Shown: in pieces, positions 10,485 through 21,127 of the stretch
How positions within the stretch are numbered: the first letter of the stretch is position 1
How the letters are laid out: each line of letters begins with the position of its first letter
Source of the DNA: Epichloe hybrida
Lineage: Eukaryota; Ascomycota; Sordariomycetes; Hypocreales; Clavicipitaceae
Reading direction: 5' to 3'
DNA length: 64,000 nucleotides
Assembly (NCBI GenBank): GCA_019022495.1
Contig: JAFEKR010000005.1
Span: 310,001-374,000 of the forward strand
Made by a program: the position numbers and the translations under genes
The notes under the pieces: generated by a model
Seen by the model: the letters and a program-made list of their open reading frames with translations, nothing else
Told to the model about the DNA's origin: nothing
The model's database searches: none

Positions 10485-11664
10485 GACCGCTGACTCTCGG
10501 TGGGAGACGATGTTCACGCCAAAGAAGCGACGACCAATTTGCCTGACTGTGCGAATTGCAACTCGGCCAGAAGCGCGACGAGGGTCGCGACGAGGGTCGC
10601 GACGAGGATCACAGCAGGCCGCTAGGTGCTTGCCTGTGAGAATGAATTTGCCTGTGAGAAAAGGAGCGACGAGGCGCGCAGCGGGAGAAAGGGGGAAAGA
10701 TGCGGATCGGATCGCGAGGCCAAAGAAATCGGAAACGATTGATGAGAAAAGTCGTCAAGGGAGGTGAGGTGCGTTTTAGCGTTGCAGCCAGCCGGGAAAG
10801 TAGTTTAGGGCTTTGGGATTTGGGGGTCCGGTATCCGGTATCCGAACCGCGAAGAGGAGGAGGGGAGGGTGGTATCTGCATCTGCCGTCTGTCTGCTGAC
10901 ACGGAAATTTGAAGCACACGCTTCGCTTTTCGAATCGTCTCACTCAATTGGTCACCGGCGCACCGCATCGATTCGGGCAGGGCAGCGAGAATGGGTAGGG
11001 AAGTGCCGAAGCGAAGGGAATGAACCTGATTTCAACGGCATGATGGGGCATGATGGGGCATGATGGGGCACTAGGGACGGGCCCCCCACCGATCAACGAC
11101 CCGTGCATCAGATCCGTGCTTTTTTGGAAATGACCGATCTAATGATGACGCGCGGTGAAACTGGTGAGGTGAAACTGGTGAACCGCAACCGGGACCTGGC
11201 GTCCTGGCGTGGCAGAAAACTGGTGGCAGTGCAACCACAATACATGGAGCACCGTCGTGGCGCGACAGGATGCATCTGTCAACTTGCTTTGACACTGTCT
11301 TCTCAATAACGGTGCTTGTCCAGGAAATAAAAGGTCCAGGTCGTTTATAATTGGCTGCCCATTCGCCCTCCCTGTCCATGAGGCGCTCCAGCTCCAGTCC
11401 TCATCTCATCATCGCGTGCAGTCAAGTCGACCCAATGGCCCGGGCATATAATTAAGGGGTGCGGACAACAACTATCACTCCTTAGCACCTAGACCGTAAT
11501 CAACACGCAGCGAGCAGGAAAAGGTAGATTTGCGAAACCAAAAATGAAAGAAAAACGCCAGAAAGAATCTAAATTACTATGTACCCATATTTGCATGCAA
11601 GACCAGTCCTTGTAAAATTGAGTCGTGATGCCCTTCATCGTTTCGGAACCATTTTCAGCCGATG
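10485..11664. other. Intergenic region with two short tandem repeats
   Basis: Contains the promoter of the transporter gene and the 3' flank of the mannosyltransferase gene. Visible repeats are a 12-bp unit GCGACGAGGGTC, nearly three copies at about 10575-10608, and a perfect 10-bp unit TGATGGGGCA, three copies at 11041-11070. Open frames here are short and unsupported. Confidence 0.5.
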
Positions 11665-13123
11665 TCATCCAAGTGCGAAGTTGCGCTCATCAATCACCGT
11701 GTTTCCTGACCGAAGACCCGGTATAGCGTCTTGTCTATCAAAATCCTCTGCTATCATGTCCCAGATCGCGAATCGCTCTTTCAAAACGTCAAAGTCGTTC
11801 CTGAAAGACGACAATCTATGTCTTGTCGGCTTCAACCGAGAGTCGTTTCGCATTGCCTTTCTCATCAGATGCCACAGCTTAAGCTTTGGCTCAGGTGTTG
11901 AATCAGGTGGGTGTGGCAGACTTCGATCTTTTTGACGGAAATTCCAGACGCTCTTTTGCGGTAAGAACATACTCGCACTGATTGTTGGCACCAGCATATC
12001 ACGTAATCCCTCATCGTGGTGGCTACTTATTTCGTCAAAATGCTCCAGTAATGCCTGGTGACTGTAGCTTCGAAAGAAGCCGAGCGAGCCAATCTCAAAT
12101 TTGGGTGCATCGCTAGAAGCACCAATCGTTCGCAACCACGACGAGAATGCCTCCGCTGGAGAGCTTGCGGTGTCTTCCTTGGCTTTTCGGGCACTCAAGC
12201 TTGGGGACCACTAGTCCCTTGTAAATACGTCGTCATGGGAGCTCGCAGGGGCCGGGGATGATCTTTTAAGGTAGTCGTACGAATTGGGTTCGCCTCTATG
12301 TCGAGAGTCAGAGGAGTCTAGGAGCCAAGACACATCCGCTTCTGCGTGCAACAAATCAGGGTGCTTCTCCAAAAACCGTTTAACGTCTTTTGAAAGAGAG
12401 GTCAGGTGAATAGGGCCTAGACTGGCCCTGTTCGAACCATAAGCGATATTGTGATCTCGCATGAATTGAAAAACGTCGAACTCAACATCGTGAGTAAACT
12501 GGGCCTATTTGGAAGAATCAGTCAGCCTCATCACGCTGCATGTTATGGAGAACTTGAAGAAAGCAAAGCCTTACTCCAGGCTCGATTCTCCAAAACCAAT
12601 CATATGTCTGGAGTCTCTTCTCTCTCGCAAACGGCCCATTGTTCCATCGTTGTATCTGACGAATGCTTTGCAGGGGCTCAAATAAATCGCCTCTGGTCGA
12701 AGAAGGTGTATGTGGAAAAGTTTGTGTTGACTCAGTTTCACTGTGACAAATGTTATTGAGCCGTCGTGGCTCGACGTCGTTTTGGCGGGCAACCTCGTAG
12801 ATACAAGTTGCGGTGGTAGCATTGGAGGTCAATTGCCGAAATCTGTCGCTCAGTACATCAATGCCGAAGAAAATCCAGTCATACTTGTATCTATTGTTGA
12901 AGGAGTCTTCCAATTGAGACATTGATGACAACAAAGGTTCTAGGTCATCTTCATGGGCCAGTGTGACGAGGGCTGCCCTTGGAGTGGAATCAAGAGTAGA
13001 TGCAGAGCTGACAGAATGTCCCCCAACAGGCGAGGGAAAGGTAATGAGAAGCGTTAACCACGACCATTTTGCAAGCTGTGAGAAGTTGGGCAACAGGTCT
13101 TGGCATCGTCTCGGCCCCGTCAT
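11665..13123 (-). CDS. Divergent KTR/KRE2-type alpha-1,2-mannosyltransferase (GT15), possibly degenerating
   Basis: The best model has exons 12575-13123, 12281-12504 and 11665-12199, about 435 aa. The first junction is firm: EPG / AQFTHDVEFDVFQFMRDHNIAYG, donor GTAAGG, branch CTGAC, 70 bp. Family landmarks are a membrane anchor (WSWLTLLITF), RAALVTLAHEDDLEPLLSS, DWIFF, RWNNGPFAREKRL, YDWFWRIEPG, EADVSWLLDSSD, the KFEIGSLGFFR segment that carries the proposed catalytic Glu, and SASMFLPQKSVWNF. KTR enzymes are type II Golgi proteins that add mannose to N- and O-glycans. Oddities: the usual central YRHMCRW block reads IRQIQRW, the segment before it is unlike the family, and the second junction is ambiguous. 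It could be an 81-bp intron 12200-12280, a 51-bp alternative, or a frameshift. It is either a fast-evolving paralogue or an early pseudogene. Confidence 0.68.
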
Positions 13124-14062
13124 GCTGGGTCAGAGATGAATTGTTGCTGAGACAGGTCTCGGCGCCCCTGTGTAGCGATTCTAAGAAGACACAAAGAAGG
13201 TGGAGGAGTTCGCAAGAGGTGAAAAGAGGTGATCGGAGGAAAGTTTAGGAGAAGAAGCGAGGGGTCGCCTCCCAGAGTCCCAGGTAGCTTTCTTCGAGTA
13301 GCGTTATTGGAGTGGACGATCGAGGTTGGAGAAGAAAAGAAGTGATTGGGAGAAGAATGCAGGAAAACGAAACAAAAATACCCCGCGTCGGGAAAGGATG
13401 AAATATACACAATCTGGGTCTAATATGCACCTGGCAGGCAGTTGCGAGGGCATCCTGCCCCATGCGTGGCAGCTGTTTGACTTGCCACTTGACGGAGAAC
13501 CCTGATTCACTGGGCTTCCTTGCTCGACTTCTACTTCTCAGAGATCGGGACTGGTATACTGGCATCGAATTTTCCTCCCACTCGGCGCATGATGACAAAT
13601 ATTAGCATCGAAGACAATGAGACAAGAAATTTAATGCTGAGACGTTTGCTCTTCTCCTCATCTGCGTAATTGTTGTTTGGTCAGAGACAAGCGCCAAGAG
13701 CATCTCCGTCCTTGTCATAAGTCAAGTTAAATAAAGCCATCGGATTCCGCACAGCATTCATTGTGCTGATACTTGCAAATGATAGTATACAAATCCATAG
13801 TAAGTACTTGAGCATAGGATCTCGCTCAGTCAAACAAATAACCCCAATCGCTATATTGAAAATTACACACGAAACGCCTCGACCTTGCCCCAAACCCACT
13901 ATCCACAATGGACCAGCGGGAGAAAAAAAAACTTTACTCCAATCATGGTTTTTCCTGCTTTCAGAGGGCTTCAATTTACAAGAAGGTGGCGGTTTGATGA
14001 GGAACCATTTGAGGAACCTTGGATGAACATGGATGAACATGTGTGAAAACATGTCAGTCCAA
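13124..14062. other. Intergenic region between KTR-like gene and HIR1
   Basis: Holds the promoter and 5' UTR of the mannosyltransferase gene and the 3' flank of HIR1. A 135-codon minus frame (13681-14088) has a hydrophobic stretch but overlaps the last HIR1 exon in another frame and resembles nothing known, so it is not annotated. Confidence 0.4.
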
Positions 14063-17000
14063 TCATGCCTCCACGTCCATTGTATCAATGTCGACTGATC
14101 CGTCTTCCAAGCCGAAGTCGAGTACCCTTGCGTACTGTGATGTTAAGCGTTGTAACTCGCGATATTTGCCTGCAATCTGTCAGCTCTGATATTCGACAGA
14201 ATGATTCGTCAAATAGGAGAGTATGGGGAGGGGGCGAGGCAAGCATTCCAAACTTACCCAGAATTAGAACGACACCTTTGAGAAGCTCTTTGCGATCCCA
14301 GCCACAAATCTCATCATCAGTGCCGTACCAGCCTCGCCCAGATTTATTGCCGGATTGCTTGTCCTGCAAAATCCCACCCAACAGACTGTTCAATAGCTCC
14401 TCGACCTTCGGCCTGGTACCCTCTGCACCCAAGCGCTTGGCATACATGAAGAGGTATAAGCGAAACTCTTCTTTGGCTCCGAGTTGCAAAGCACCAGCTA
14501 TACGATTCTCCAGGTGAGCAATGCTGATACTGCTTTCCAGATCTTCCGCTTCCTTCCGTTGAATGACTGTTTTGATGATGCGCTGCAAAGCATACGCACA
14601 ACCTTTGAGGAGAAATTCGTTTGTAGTGTGGCGTTCGAGAAACGGTATTATGCCCGACGACACAGTAACGCCCGACGTCTTCTCTTTATTCTCTGCCGAG
14701 TTTGGTCCAACAGCTGTGGATTGCAGGGCAGAGATTGATGAGTCATTGGAGTTCCAATATTGTGATCCAACTGCCCACCAGGCTTCGCTGATCCTTTGCC
14801 AAGTGTACATATCCCGGGCATAGCAGAAGCCATCCCCGTTTGTTAGGGTCACCACAATGTGGCCGGTTGTATTGAGGTGAACAGATGTAACCCCCGGACC
14901 TGGGGTAGCGGAATGTTGATTCAAGGACGTAACAGCTACATCGAGAATAGGTCCCAATGAAACCGGTGGATGGGGTGATGATTGCGTCTTCAGATCCCAA
15001 ACATGGGCCAATCCAACTGCTGTAACGCACAATAGCCAATACTCCCTGCACTCCAGGATGACAGGCTGTGATTCAAGGATTATCGGATTAAGCAATCGTC
15101 TGCCAGCAGGAGTCCAGACATGAACTGACCCGTCTTCACAAGCTGCTGCCCAGAAGTTCTTATTCGCAGTCACTAGGATGACAGCTCGGGGTAAGAACTC
15201 CTGCCACAGCAACTCACCTCTCTTGGTGACCAAGACATGAGAAGGATCGCGAGGGTTTGCATCATTTTTAGCTTCCATGATGACGTTTTCGGGTGCTTTC
15301 GACGCCTCTTCGGGGGAGCCATCGTTTTGCAACACGCCTTTGTACATTGCTCGGAGAATATGGGACCTTATGCGAGGCACCGCAAGTCTGACTTGTGAAA
15401 AGGATATAGATGGGTTTAGAACAGCTGGTCGCAGAAACTCAGGAGTCGGAACTACTCCATTCTGCGTTGAAACTAGGGCAGCGGGCTCAACACCGTCGCC
15501 GCGGTTCGTGACGATTTGCGTGGGACCAGTTGCCGCGCGTTTAGCCGTTGGTGCATCTGCTTCGTCAGCTTCCGCGGCAACGGATCGCCTCTTGTTGCCA
15601 AGTAGCATAGAAGCAATACCTCCCTTGGGTAGCCCGTCGAAAGGCTTGCTCAGATCTAGCATTGTTTGTGGCACGTCGTTTTGCGTTGGTTTTGCAGTAG
15701 TAGACCCAACTAGTTGAGTTTGCGGCAGGGATGATTGACCAGTTCCTGATGATGAAACCAGGAGAGGTGCCACCCTTTTCTTGCCATCCTTCCCAATCGT
15801 AACCCGAGACTTCAGTTCCTTGACACGTTCTGCATACTTATCCTCGGTTTCCACTTCAGGCTTTTCAACTGCATCAGCATCCCCATTAGTCGCTGCGGGT
15901 TTATCAGATTTGGTCCCGTTTAGAGCTGGTGTGGACTCCTTGGGTGTGTCCGATGGCAGGTCCCCCATCAGCGCTCCCATTCTCGACTCGACTGCTCTCG
16001 ATTCGCCTGCCTTGCTGTGTGTTTCTAGCAACAAGCCATCCACATCTTCCGGTATGCCCATGCCTTTGCGTGAGGCGCCGTACTTTTGAAGTGCCTTGAC
16101 GTTTTCCTCGGGTTGCGCGACCCATCCCAATTCTCCTTCGTCGAATTTGACAACAACGATACCGCCATCCAAGCTTGCGGCGAAAATGGTCTGTCCATCG
16201 GGAGTCCAGGACAGGTCAGAAATGGACTTGCCGCTGAGGTCCTGAAGGATAACCACCGGACGTGAGGTGTTGGTATTCCAGATACTCAATGTCTTGTCTT
16301 GTCCAGCAGAGGCGATGACGGTTACCAACTGACCAGCATCTCCACTGGTCGCGGCGCCATCATCCGGTTTGACTGTATGAAATAATCGCGGAGAGAACAT
16401 GCAAACTTCGGTCGGCGCTTCGTGTCCGATCAGATTGATCTCGCTATCCCATCGTGTTCGCTCAATGATGGCCACGGAACTAACAGGGCCATTCACGGCG
16501 TTAGCGGCAGCAATGTGATTTCCGTCGGGTGACCAAGAACATCTTCGAAAGTATGTGGTTAGGGGCGAGCTCTTGAACGGTGAGCTGATAGTCGTTTCAA
16601 GCACAAAATTGTTGACCATGTCGTGTTGGGTTGCGTTGGGGGCTGGAGGGGTATAACGGAAAATCTTGATGGTTCGATCGTCGCTTGCAGTGGCAAAGAA
16701 CTTGTTCGCGGGATCGAATGTAATGCCTTTGACGTGGCTCTGATGCGCCGGGATCGCCTTCAATCTCTCAAAGGTGTGGCCAGACCAGACTACGACCTTG
16801 GAGTCCAATCCAACGGATACTAACAGGGACGAATCTGGAGACCATGCCAAATCTTGTACATCGTTTTCGTGGCCGATAAGTCGCTTGTATGTCTTCCAAT
16901 TCTCTGCAGGTGGTGGATCGTTATTTCCAAAGGTGACGGCCGGCGCACTTTTGTCAAGATGATAGACGCAGATGAGCTTGTCGTCGGCTCCGCTAGCTAG

Positions 17001-17252
17001 GTATCGTCCGTTTGGTGAGAATCGCACGGAATGGATTGTTCCCAGATGATGGCTCATGTGACAAAGCTGGCGCGGCTTCGTGTAACTCGCATCTTTTGCA
17101 TGATATATAGCATCGGTAGACCAGACGCGAACATGTCCATCGCCGCCGGCCGTGGCTAGGCGTTGACCATCAGGAGAAATGTGGCAGCTGTAGACCTCGA
17201 AATCCTTTTGCTCGCCGCTGTGGCTCAGCCACGAGGGCTTTATGATGTGCAT
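14063..17252 (-). CDS. hir1: HIR1, WD40 subunit of the HIR histone chaperone complex
   Basis: Exons 14258-17252 and 14063-14169 flank an 88-bp intron (GTAAGT, branch CTGAC, TGCAG); the product is about 1033 aa. HIR1/HIRA deposits H3-H4 independently of replication and represses histone genes. The start MHIIKPSWLSHSG is the conserved N terminus, so upstream in-frame codons are not used. Seven-bladed WD40 repeats cover roughly residues 1-400 (DFEVYSCHISPDGQRLATAGGDG, HENDVQDLAWSPD, ASDDRTIKIF, SAGQDKTLSIWN). A B-domain-like RVTIGKDGKKRVAPLL lies at about 482-497, the Asf1-binding motif of the family. The HIRA-type second beta-propeller begins at about 687 (NFWAAACEDGSVHVWTPAGRR). The last exon encodes KYRELQRLTSQYARVL, as in other HIR1 tails. 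The start codon is 301 bp from the MULE insertion described below. Confidence 0.95.
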
Positions 17253-17552
17253 GTCGAGGGCGCACGTCGCATGGGCTTCGCCGGCGGAGGTGACACGGTT
17301 GCGTGGTGATGTGGCGATGCGATGTGGTGATGCGATGTGGCGATGCGTTGTGGTTGATGCGATGTGGTGATGCGATGTGGTGATGCGGTGCGAATTGATG
17401 GGCGCGGCGTAGCGTAGCGGCGCGTTGTCTCGGCAGTGCAGCCACCACCAGCAGAGCAAGCAGCTATGCACAAGCACAAGCACAAGCACAAACACGAGCA
17501 CAAGCACGCCTGCCCTGCCCTGCCCTGCCCGGTCGGGTCGCATAATGAAAAG
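17253..17552. promoter_or_regulatory. Truncated HIR1 upstream region with simple repeats
   Basis: All that remains of the HIR1 proximal promoter before the transposon. It is full of short repeats: GATGCGATGTGG-type units at about 17295-17400, an AAGCAC hexamer array at about 17468-17507 and CCTGC pentamers at about 17509-17530. These keep a long minus frame open, but it is low-complexity and lies upstream of the conserved HIR1 start. Confidence 0.55.
17544..17552. repeat. Target-site duplication of the MULE, left copy
   Basis: AATGAAAAG directly abuts the left terminal inverted repeat. The identical 9 bp abut the right inverted repeat at 45141-45149. A 9-bp duplication is typical of Mutator-like transposition. 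Confidence 0.93.
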
Positions 17553-17595
17553 GGGCAACTAAACGCGCATCCGTCAAAAGTAAATGCGCATCCGC
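17553..17595 (+). repeat. MULE terminal inverted repeat, left
   Basis: 43 bp starting GGGCAACTAAACGCGC and ending ATGCGCATCCGC, exactly the reverse complement of 45098-45140. It contains an internal direct repeat GCGCATCCG spaced by CAAAAGTAAAT-type sequence, a plausible double transposase-binding site. Unlike the element interior it shows no RIP changes. Confidence 0.96.
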
Positions 17596-17957
17596 TGCTT
17601 TTCCTAATTCATCATAAGAACCCACTTATGTATCTTCCTACTAAACTTTGCGTAGAAAATACATTCCTTGTTTTTATAAAAGAGCATAGCCACACGGACT
17701 AGCCTTACTAATAATTTTAATATAACACTAGCTTAGTATTGTAATATAATATAATAAGCACGCCTTTAAACCTTATTTTTAAAGCCCCTTGCCTATTATA
17801 TTAGTCCTTAATTTACTACTACTTTATTTAATAGATTTAGAGGTATTATATGCTCTTAAGGAATACTAAGTAGCCTAGGGATTTATTACTATTATTATAG
17901 GTAGAAGTAATAATAGGCGTACTAGCTAAAGAGACTACTATTGCCTTTAATGTTAGT

Positions 17958-17965
17958 ATAGTAGC
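17958..17965. repeat. Target-site duplication of the hAT-like element, left copy
   Basis: ATAGTAGC immediately precedes the CAGAGCATTG terminus. The same 8 bp follow the opposite terminus at 29059-29066. Eight base pairs is the hallmark duplication of hAT elements. Confidence 0.9.
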
Positions 17966-18489
17966 CAGAGCATTGCAATACAATACAATACATTTGATGT
18001 ATTGTGTATTGTATTGTATTGTATTGACAATACAATACAATACAATACATTACATAATACAATACATCTAAAATTTTACAATACAATACAATACATGTAT
18101 TACTTGTATTGTTTTGTATTTTTTTTTCTTTTTTTTAGTTTTAAGTAAATTCCTTAATTATAAGGTATATATAGTTAATATAATAGCTTATAATAGCTTA
18201 TATATATATATTACTTCTATTACTTATATAACTTAAAATATTATTAGTGTTAAAGTTTAATTAAAAATAAATAAGTAATAAATTAATATAATATAAATAT
18301 AAGTATTTATAAGTAAATTACTATAGAAAAAGCTAGACTTATTAATTATTTAGTATTTAAAGGTTTTTTAAAATATTAATAAAATAAAATTCCTTTCTTT
18401 TTTATGTTTTTAATATTATACTATTTATAATTTTATACTAATAGAAAGTAAGTCCTAATATAACTATAAGACTTACTTTAGTATATTTC

Positions 18490-18885
18490 TCTCTTTTTAA
18501 CTAAAATTACATAACTAAGTAAAGAGATTATTATGTTTATAGTATAACTAATAAGACCCACTTTTAGACCCACTTTTGTATATATATTTCTTTTTAGCTA
18601 GAATTATATAACTAAGTAAAGAGATAATACTAGGTTTATAGTATAACTAATAGGACCCACTTTTAGACCCACTTTTATATATCCTCCTCTTCTTAGCTAA
18701 AGTTATATAACTATAGAAAGGGATTATACTTGGTTTTTAGTGTTTAACAAGACCCACTTTAGACCCACTTTTATATATCCTCCTCTTCTTAGCTAAAGTT
18801 ATATAACTATAAAAAGGGATTATACTTGGTTTTTAGTGTTTAACAAGACCCACTTTTAGACCCACTTTAAGAAACACTATATAAC
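18490..18885. repeat. Tandem array of about 97-bp units inside the hAT-like element
   Basis: Four degenerate head-to-tail units, each containing AAGTTATATAACTA-type sequence and GACCCACTTTTAGACCCAC. Successive AGCTA anchors at 18596, 18695 and 18791 give periods of 99 and 96 bp. The last two units are nearly identical, so the array grew by recent duplication or gene conversion. Confidence 0.75.
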
Positions 18886-19031
18886 TAAGTAAGTAAGCTA
18901 AAAGTAGTATAAATAATTAAACTTACTTTTAAAGCTTATTTATTTATTTACTTAATATTAAAAAAATAGTATATATATTATGATTATTCTTTATATAATA
19001 TTTTAACTTTTCTTTATAAGCTTTTCCTAGG

Positions 19032-19185
19032 TGTTACGATATAAAACGTACGATCTGAAGGAGTGTGTGAAGGTTGTTGATTCAACTAGCTAGAGGCTGA
19101 AGCTATCGTCTAATATAGGGGTTCTAGGTCACGTGCTAGGCCACATCCGAAGTGGCAGGCCACTTGTCAATTCTAGCACGTAACA
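19032..19185 (-). repeat. LTR of the TR-GAG-like element (left copy)
   Basis: 154 bp, TG...CA termini, identical to 21128-21281. A CACGTGCTAGG stretch lies inside. Flanked on the outside by CTAGG. Confidence 0.95.
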
Positions 19186-19289
19186 AATGCGGGCACCACG
19201 GATAAAAGAGATAGCTGTCCCAGCTATCTAATAAGATCTAACGAATTTACAATAAGCTAGGAAGCGGTCTCTTGTAAGAGAATTCAGTC

Positions 19290-20535
19290 AGATAGATCGT
19301 CAGGTCCGGCGGTCATTAAATCGGTCATCAGATCGGTCATTAAATCGGTCATCAAATTGATCATCGAATCGGTCATCAAATTGATCATCGAATCGGTCAT
19401 CAAATTGATCATCGAATCAGTCATCAAATTGATCAGGTTGATAACTTGACCTACGGGATCTATAACTATAGCGGTCGGGTTGATCGTTGGATTGTATATC
19501 TGATTCGAAGTGTAAGTCAACAGGGCGCTCCAAATCATAGTCAATTTGATCATCGGATTGATCGAATTGATCAGGTTGATCGGATTGATCCGGTTGATCG
19601 GATTGATCAGGTTGACGGTTAGGCTAACGATTGGATTGATAATCTGAGTCGCTGTCAGATTGATAATCGTACAGATAGTCGTATTGATCGGGCTGATAGA
19701 TCTGATGATTGATAGCTTGGCTAGGCAACGAGCTTTGCAGAGGTCTAGGCAACGAGCTTTGCAAAGGGTCAGGAAGTCGGTCAAGCCGTTGAATTAGCTG
19801 ATGAATTCGCTGACGAATTTGCTGCACTGGGTCAGGCAACGAGCTTTGCAAAGGTCTAGGCAACGAGCTTTGCAGAGGTCTAGGCAACGAGCTTTGCAAA
19901 GGTCTAGGCAACAAGCTTTGCAAAGGGTCAGGAATTCGGTCAGGCTGTTGAATTAGCTGACGAATTTGCTACACTGGGTTAGGCAACGAGCTTTGCAAAG
20001 GTCTAGGCAACGAGCTTTGCAAAGGTCTAGGCAACGAGCTTTGCAAAGGGTCAGGAATTCGGTCAGGCTGTTGAATTAGCTGACGAATTAGCTGACGAAT
20101 TTGCTAACAGGCTAGCTGCCTTTGAAGGTTATTATGTTCTTCAAAGACTTCCTTAACTAGATCTTTAAGCTGCTGAAAATTATCCTTTTCTATCGCTAGC
20201 TGCTGTTGAAGATCCTGAATCTGTTGCTGCTGCCACTGAATTTGCTACTGTAATTGCTGCTGTAATTGCTGCTGTTGCCATAGATAACGGGTCCTTAGGT
20301 CCTGAAGGTCCCGCTGATGCTGTTCCTGCTGCCACTGGAATTGCTGAACTAGCTGCTGTTGAATCTGTTGATATTGCTGACTAGCTGGGCATAGGTCCTT
20401 AAGATGCTGAAAGACCTGATTTCTTGAAGGGAAGGTCTTCCTACAGATACCACAGGTTCGGCGTTGATGATCTTGCTTGTAAAGTCGCTGTAATCGCTGT
20501 TGCTCACACTGATCTAGCTGATGTAAGGGAAGCAT
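19290..20535 (-). pseudogene. Gag-like Gln-rich C2HC zinc-finger frame, broken by TAG stops
   Basis: An ATG at 20533-20535 opens a frame that runs leftward for about 1.2 kb with only a few stops. Near the N terminus is a finger C28-x2-C31-x12-H44-x4-C49 (RTCGICRKTFPSRNQVFQHL), then a Gln-rich coiled stretch. Next come repeats of an 8-residue RPLQSSLP-type unit (24-bp DNA repeats, about 19725-20050) and a charged Asp/Gln/Arg tail. The stops are TAG where the repeat logic expects CAG. For example, the stop near 19970 lies in a repeat whose sister copy near 19824 still reads CAG. That is a CpA-to-TpA change, as RIP makes. No protease, RT or RNase H follows. Function is inferred to be capsid/nucleocapsid-like. 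Confidence 0.7.
19725..20050. repeat. 24-bp tandem repeats in gag-like frame
   Basis: Unit CTAGGCAACGAGCTTTGCAAAGGT occurs singly or in short tandem clusters (about 19727-19770, 19833-19930, 19980-20052), separated by a longer repeat with GTCAGGCTGTTGAATTAGCTG. The length is a multiple of three, so frame is kept. It is not a CRISPR array: there are no unique spacers of regular size. Confidence 0.8.
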
Positions 20536-20609
20536 TGTAGCGGCTTTATTAGATCAAAATTGACGAATTTGTCAGATTTGACGGTCGGATCGAAGGTCTT
20601 CAAATCGAA

Positions 20610-20955
20610 GGTCGAAGGTCTTCGGATTGATCGAATTGAATCGAAGATCGAAGAATCGAAGGTCGAGGGTCTTCGGATTGATCGAATTGAATCGAAGATC
20701 GAAGAATCGAAGGTCGAGGGTCTTCGGATTGATCGAATTGAATCGAAGATCGAAGAATCGAAGGTCGAAGAATCAAAGGTTGAAGAATCGAAGGTCGAAA
20801 GTCTTCGGATTGATCGAAATCGCACGATCAATTGATTCAAAGGTCGAAGGTCTTCAAATCAACGGATTGAAGGGTCTTCAAATCAACGGATTGAAGGGTC
20901 TTCAAATCAACGGATTGAAGGGTCTTCAAATCAACGGATTGAAGGGTCTTCAAAG
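20610..20955. repeat. Two tandem arrays in the leader of the TR-GAG-like element
   Basis: About three 51-bp units built on TCGAAGATCGAAGAATCGAAG (20610-20790) are followed by four perfect 24-bp units with TCTTCAAATCAACGGATTGA (about 20848-20955). They lie between the right LTR and the start codon of the gag-like frame, that is in the 5' leader of the element. Confidence 0.8.
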
Positions 20956-21127
20956 AGATCGAAGAATCTGACAATGGGAGCGATGCCTAAGGGAGCTATC
21001 TGGCCTAGCAAAAGGGATAGATTTGATAGGCTTAGTGAGTTGGTTAACAAATAGTCGGTTTGGTGGCTTTTATTAAGCAGTAAAAGCGCTAGAGGTGCGT
21101 AACGATCGAAGAGCAATTGCTACCACT

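Noticed and set aside
12420..12440. tRNA T-loop-like GTTCGAAC
   Set aside because: It falls inside the mannosyltransferase coding sequence and no cloverleaf surrounds it.
13681..14088. 135-codon minus frame with a hydrophobic segment
   Set aside because: Overlaps the last HIR1 exon in another frame and has no similarity or splice context.
17253..17558. N-terminal extension of HIR1 to an upstream start
   Set aside because: The extension is encoded by simple repeats and runs into the MULE border. The conserved family start MHIIKPSW is at 17252.
19725..20050. CRISPR-like repeat array
   Set aside because: The 24-bp repeats abut each other or alternate with another repeat, there are no unique spacers, they encode protein repeats, and the genome is eukaryotic.
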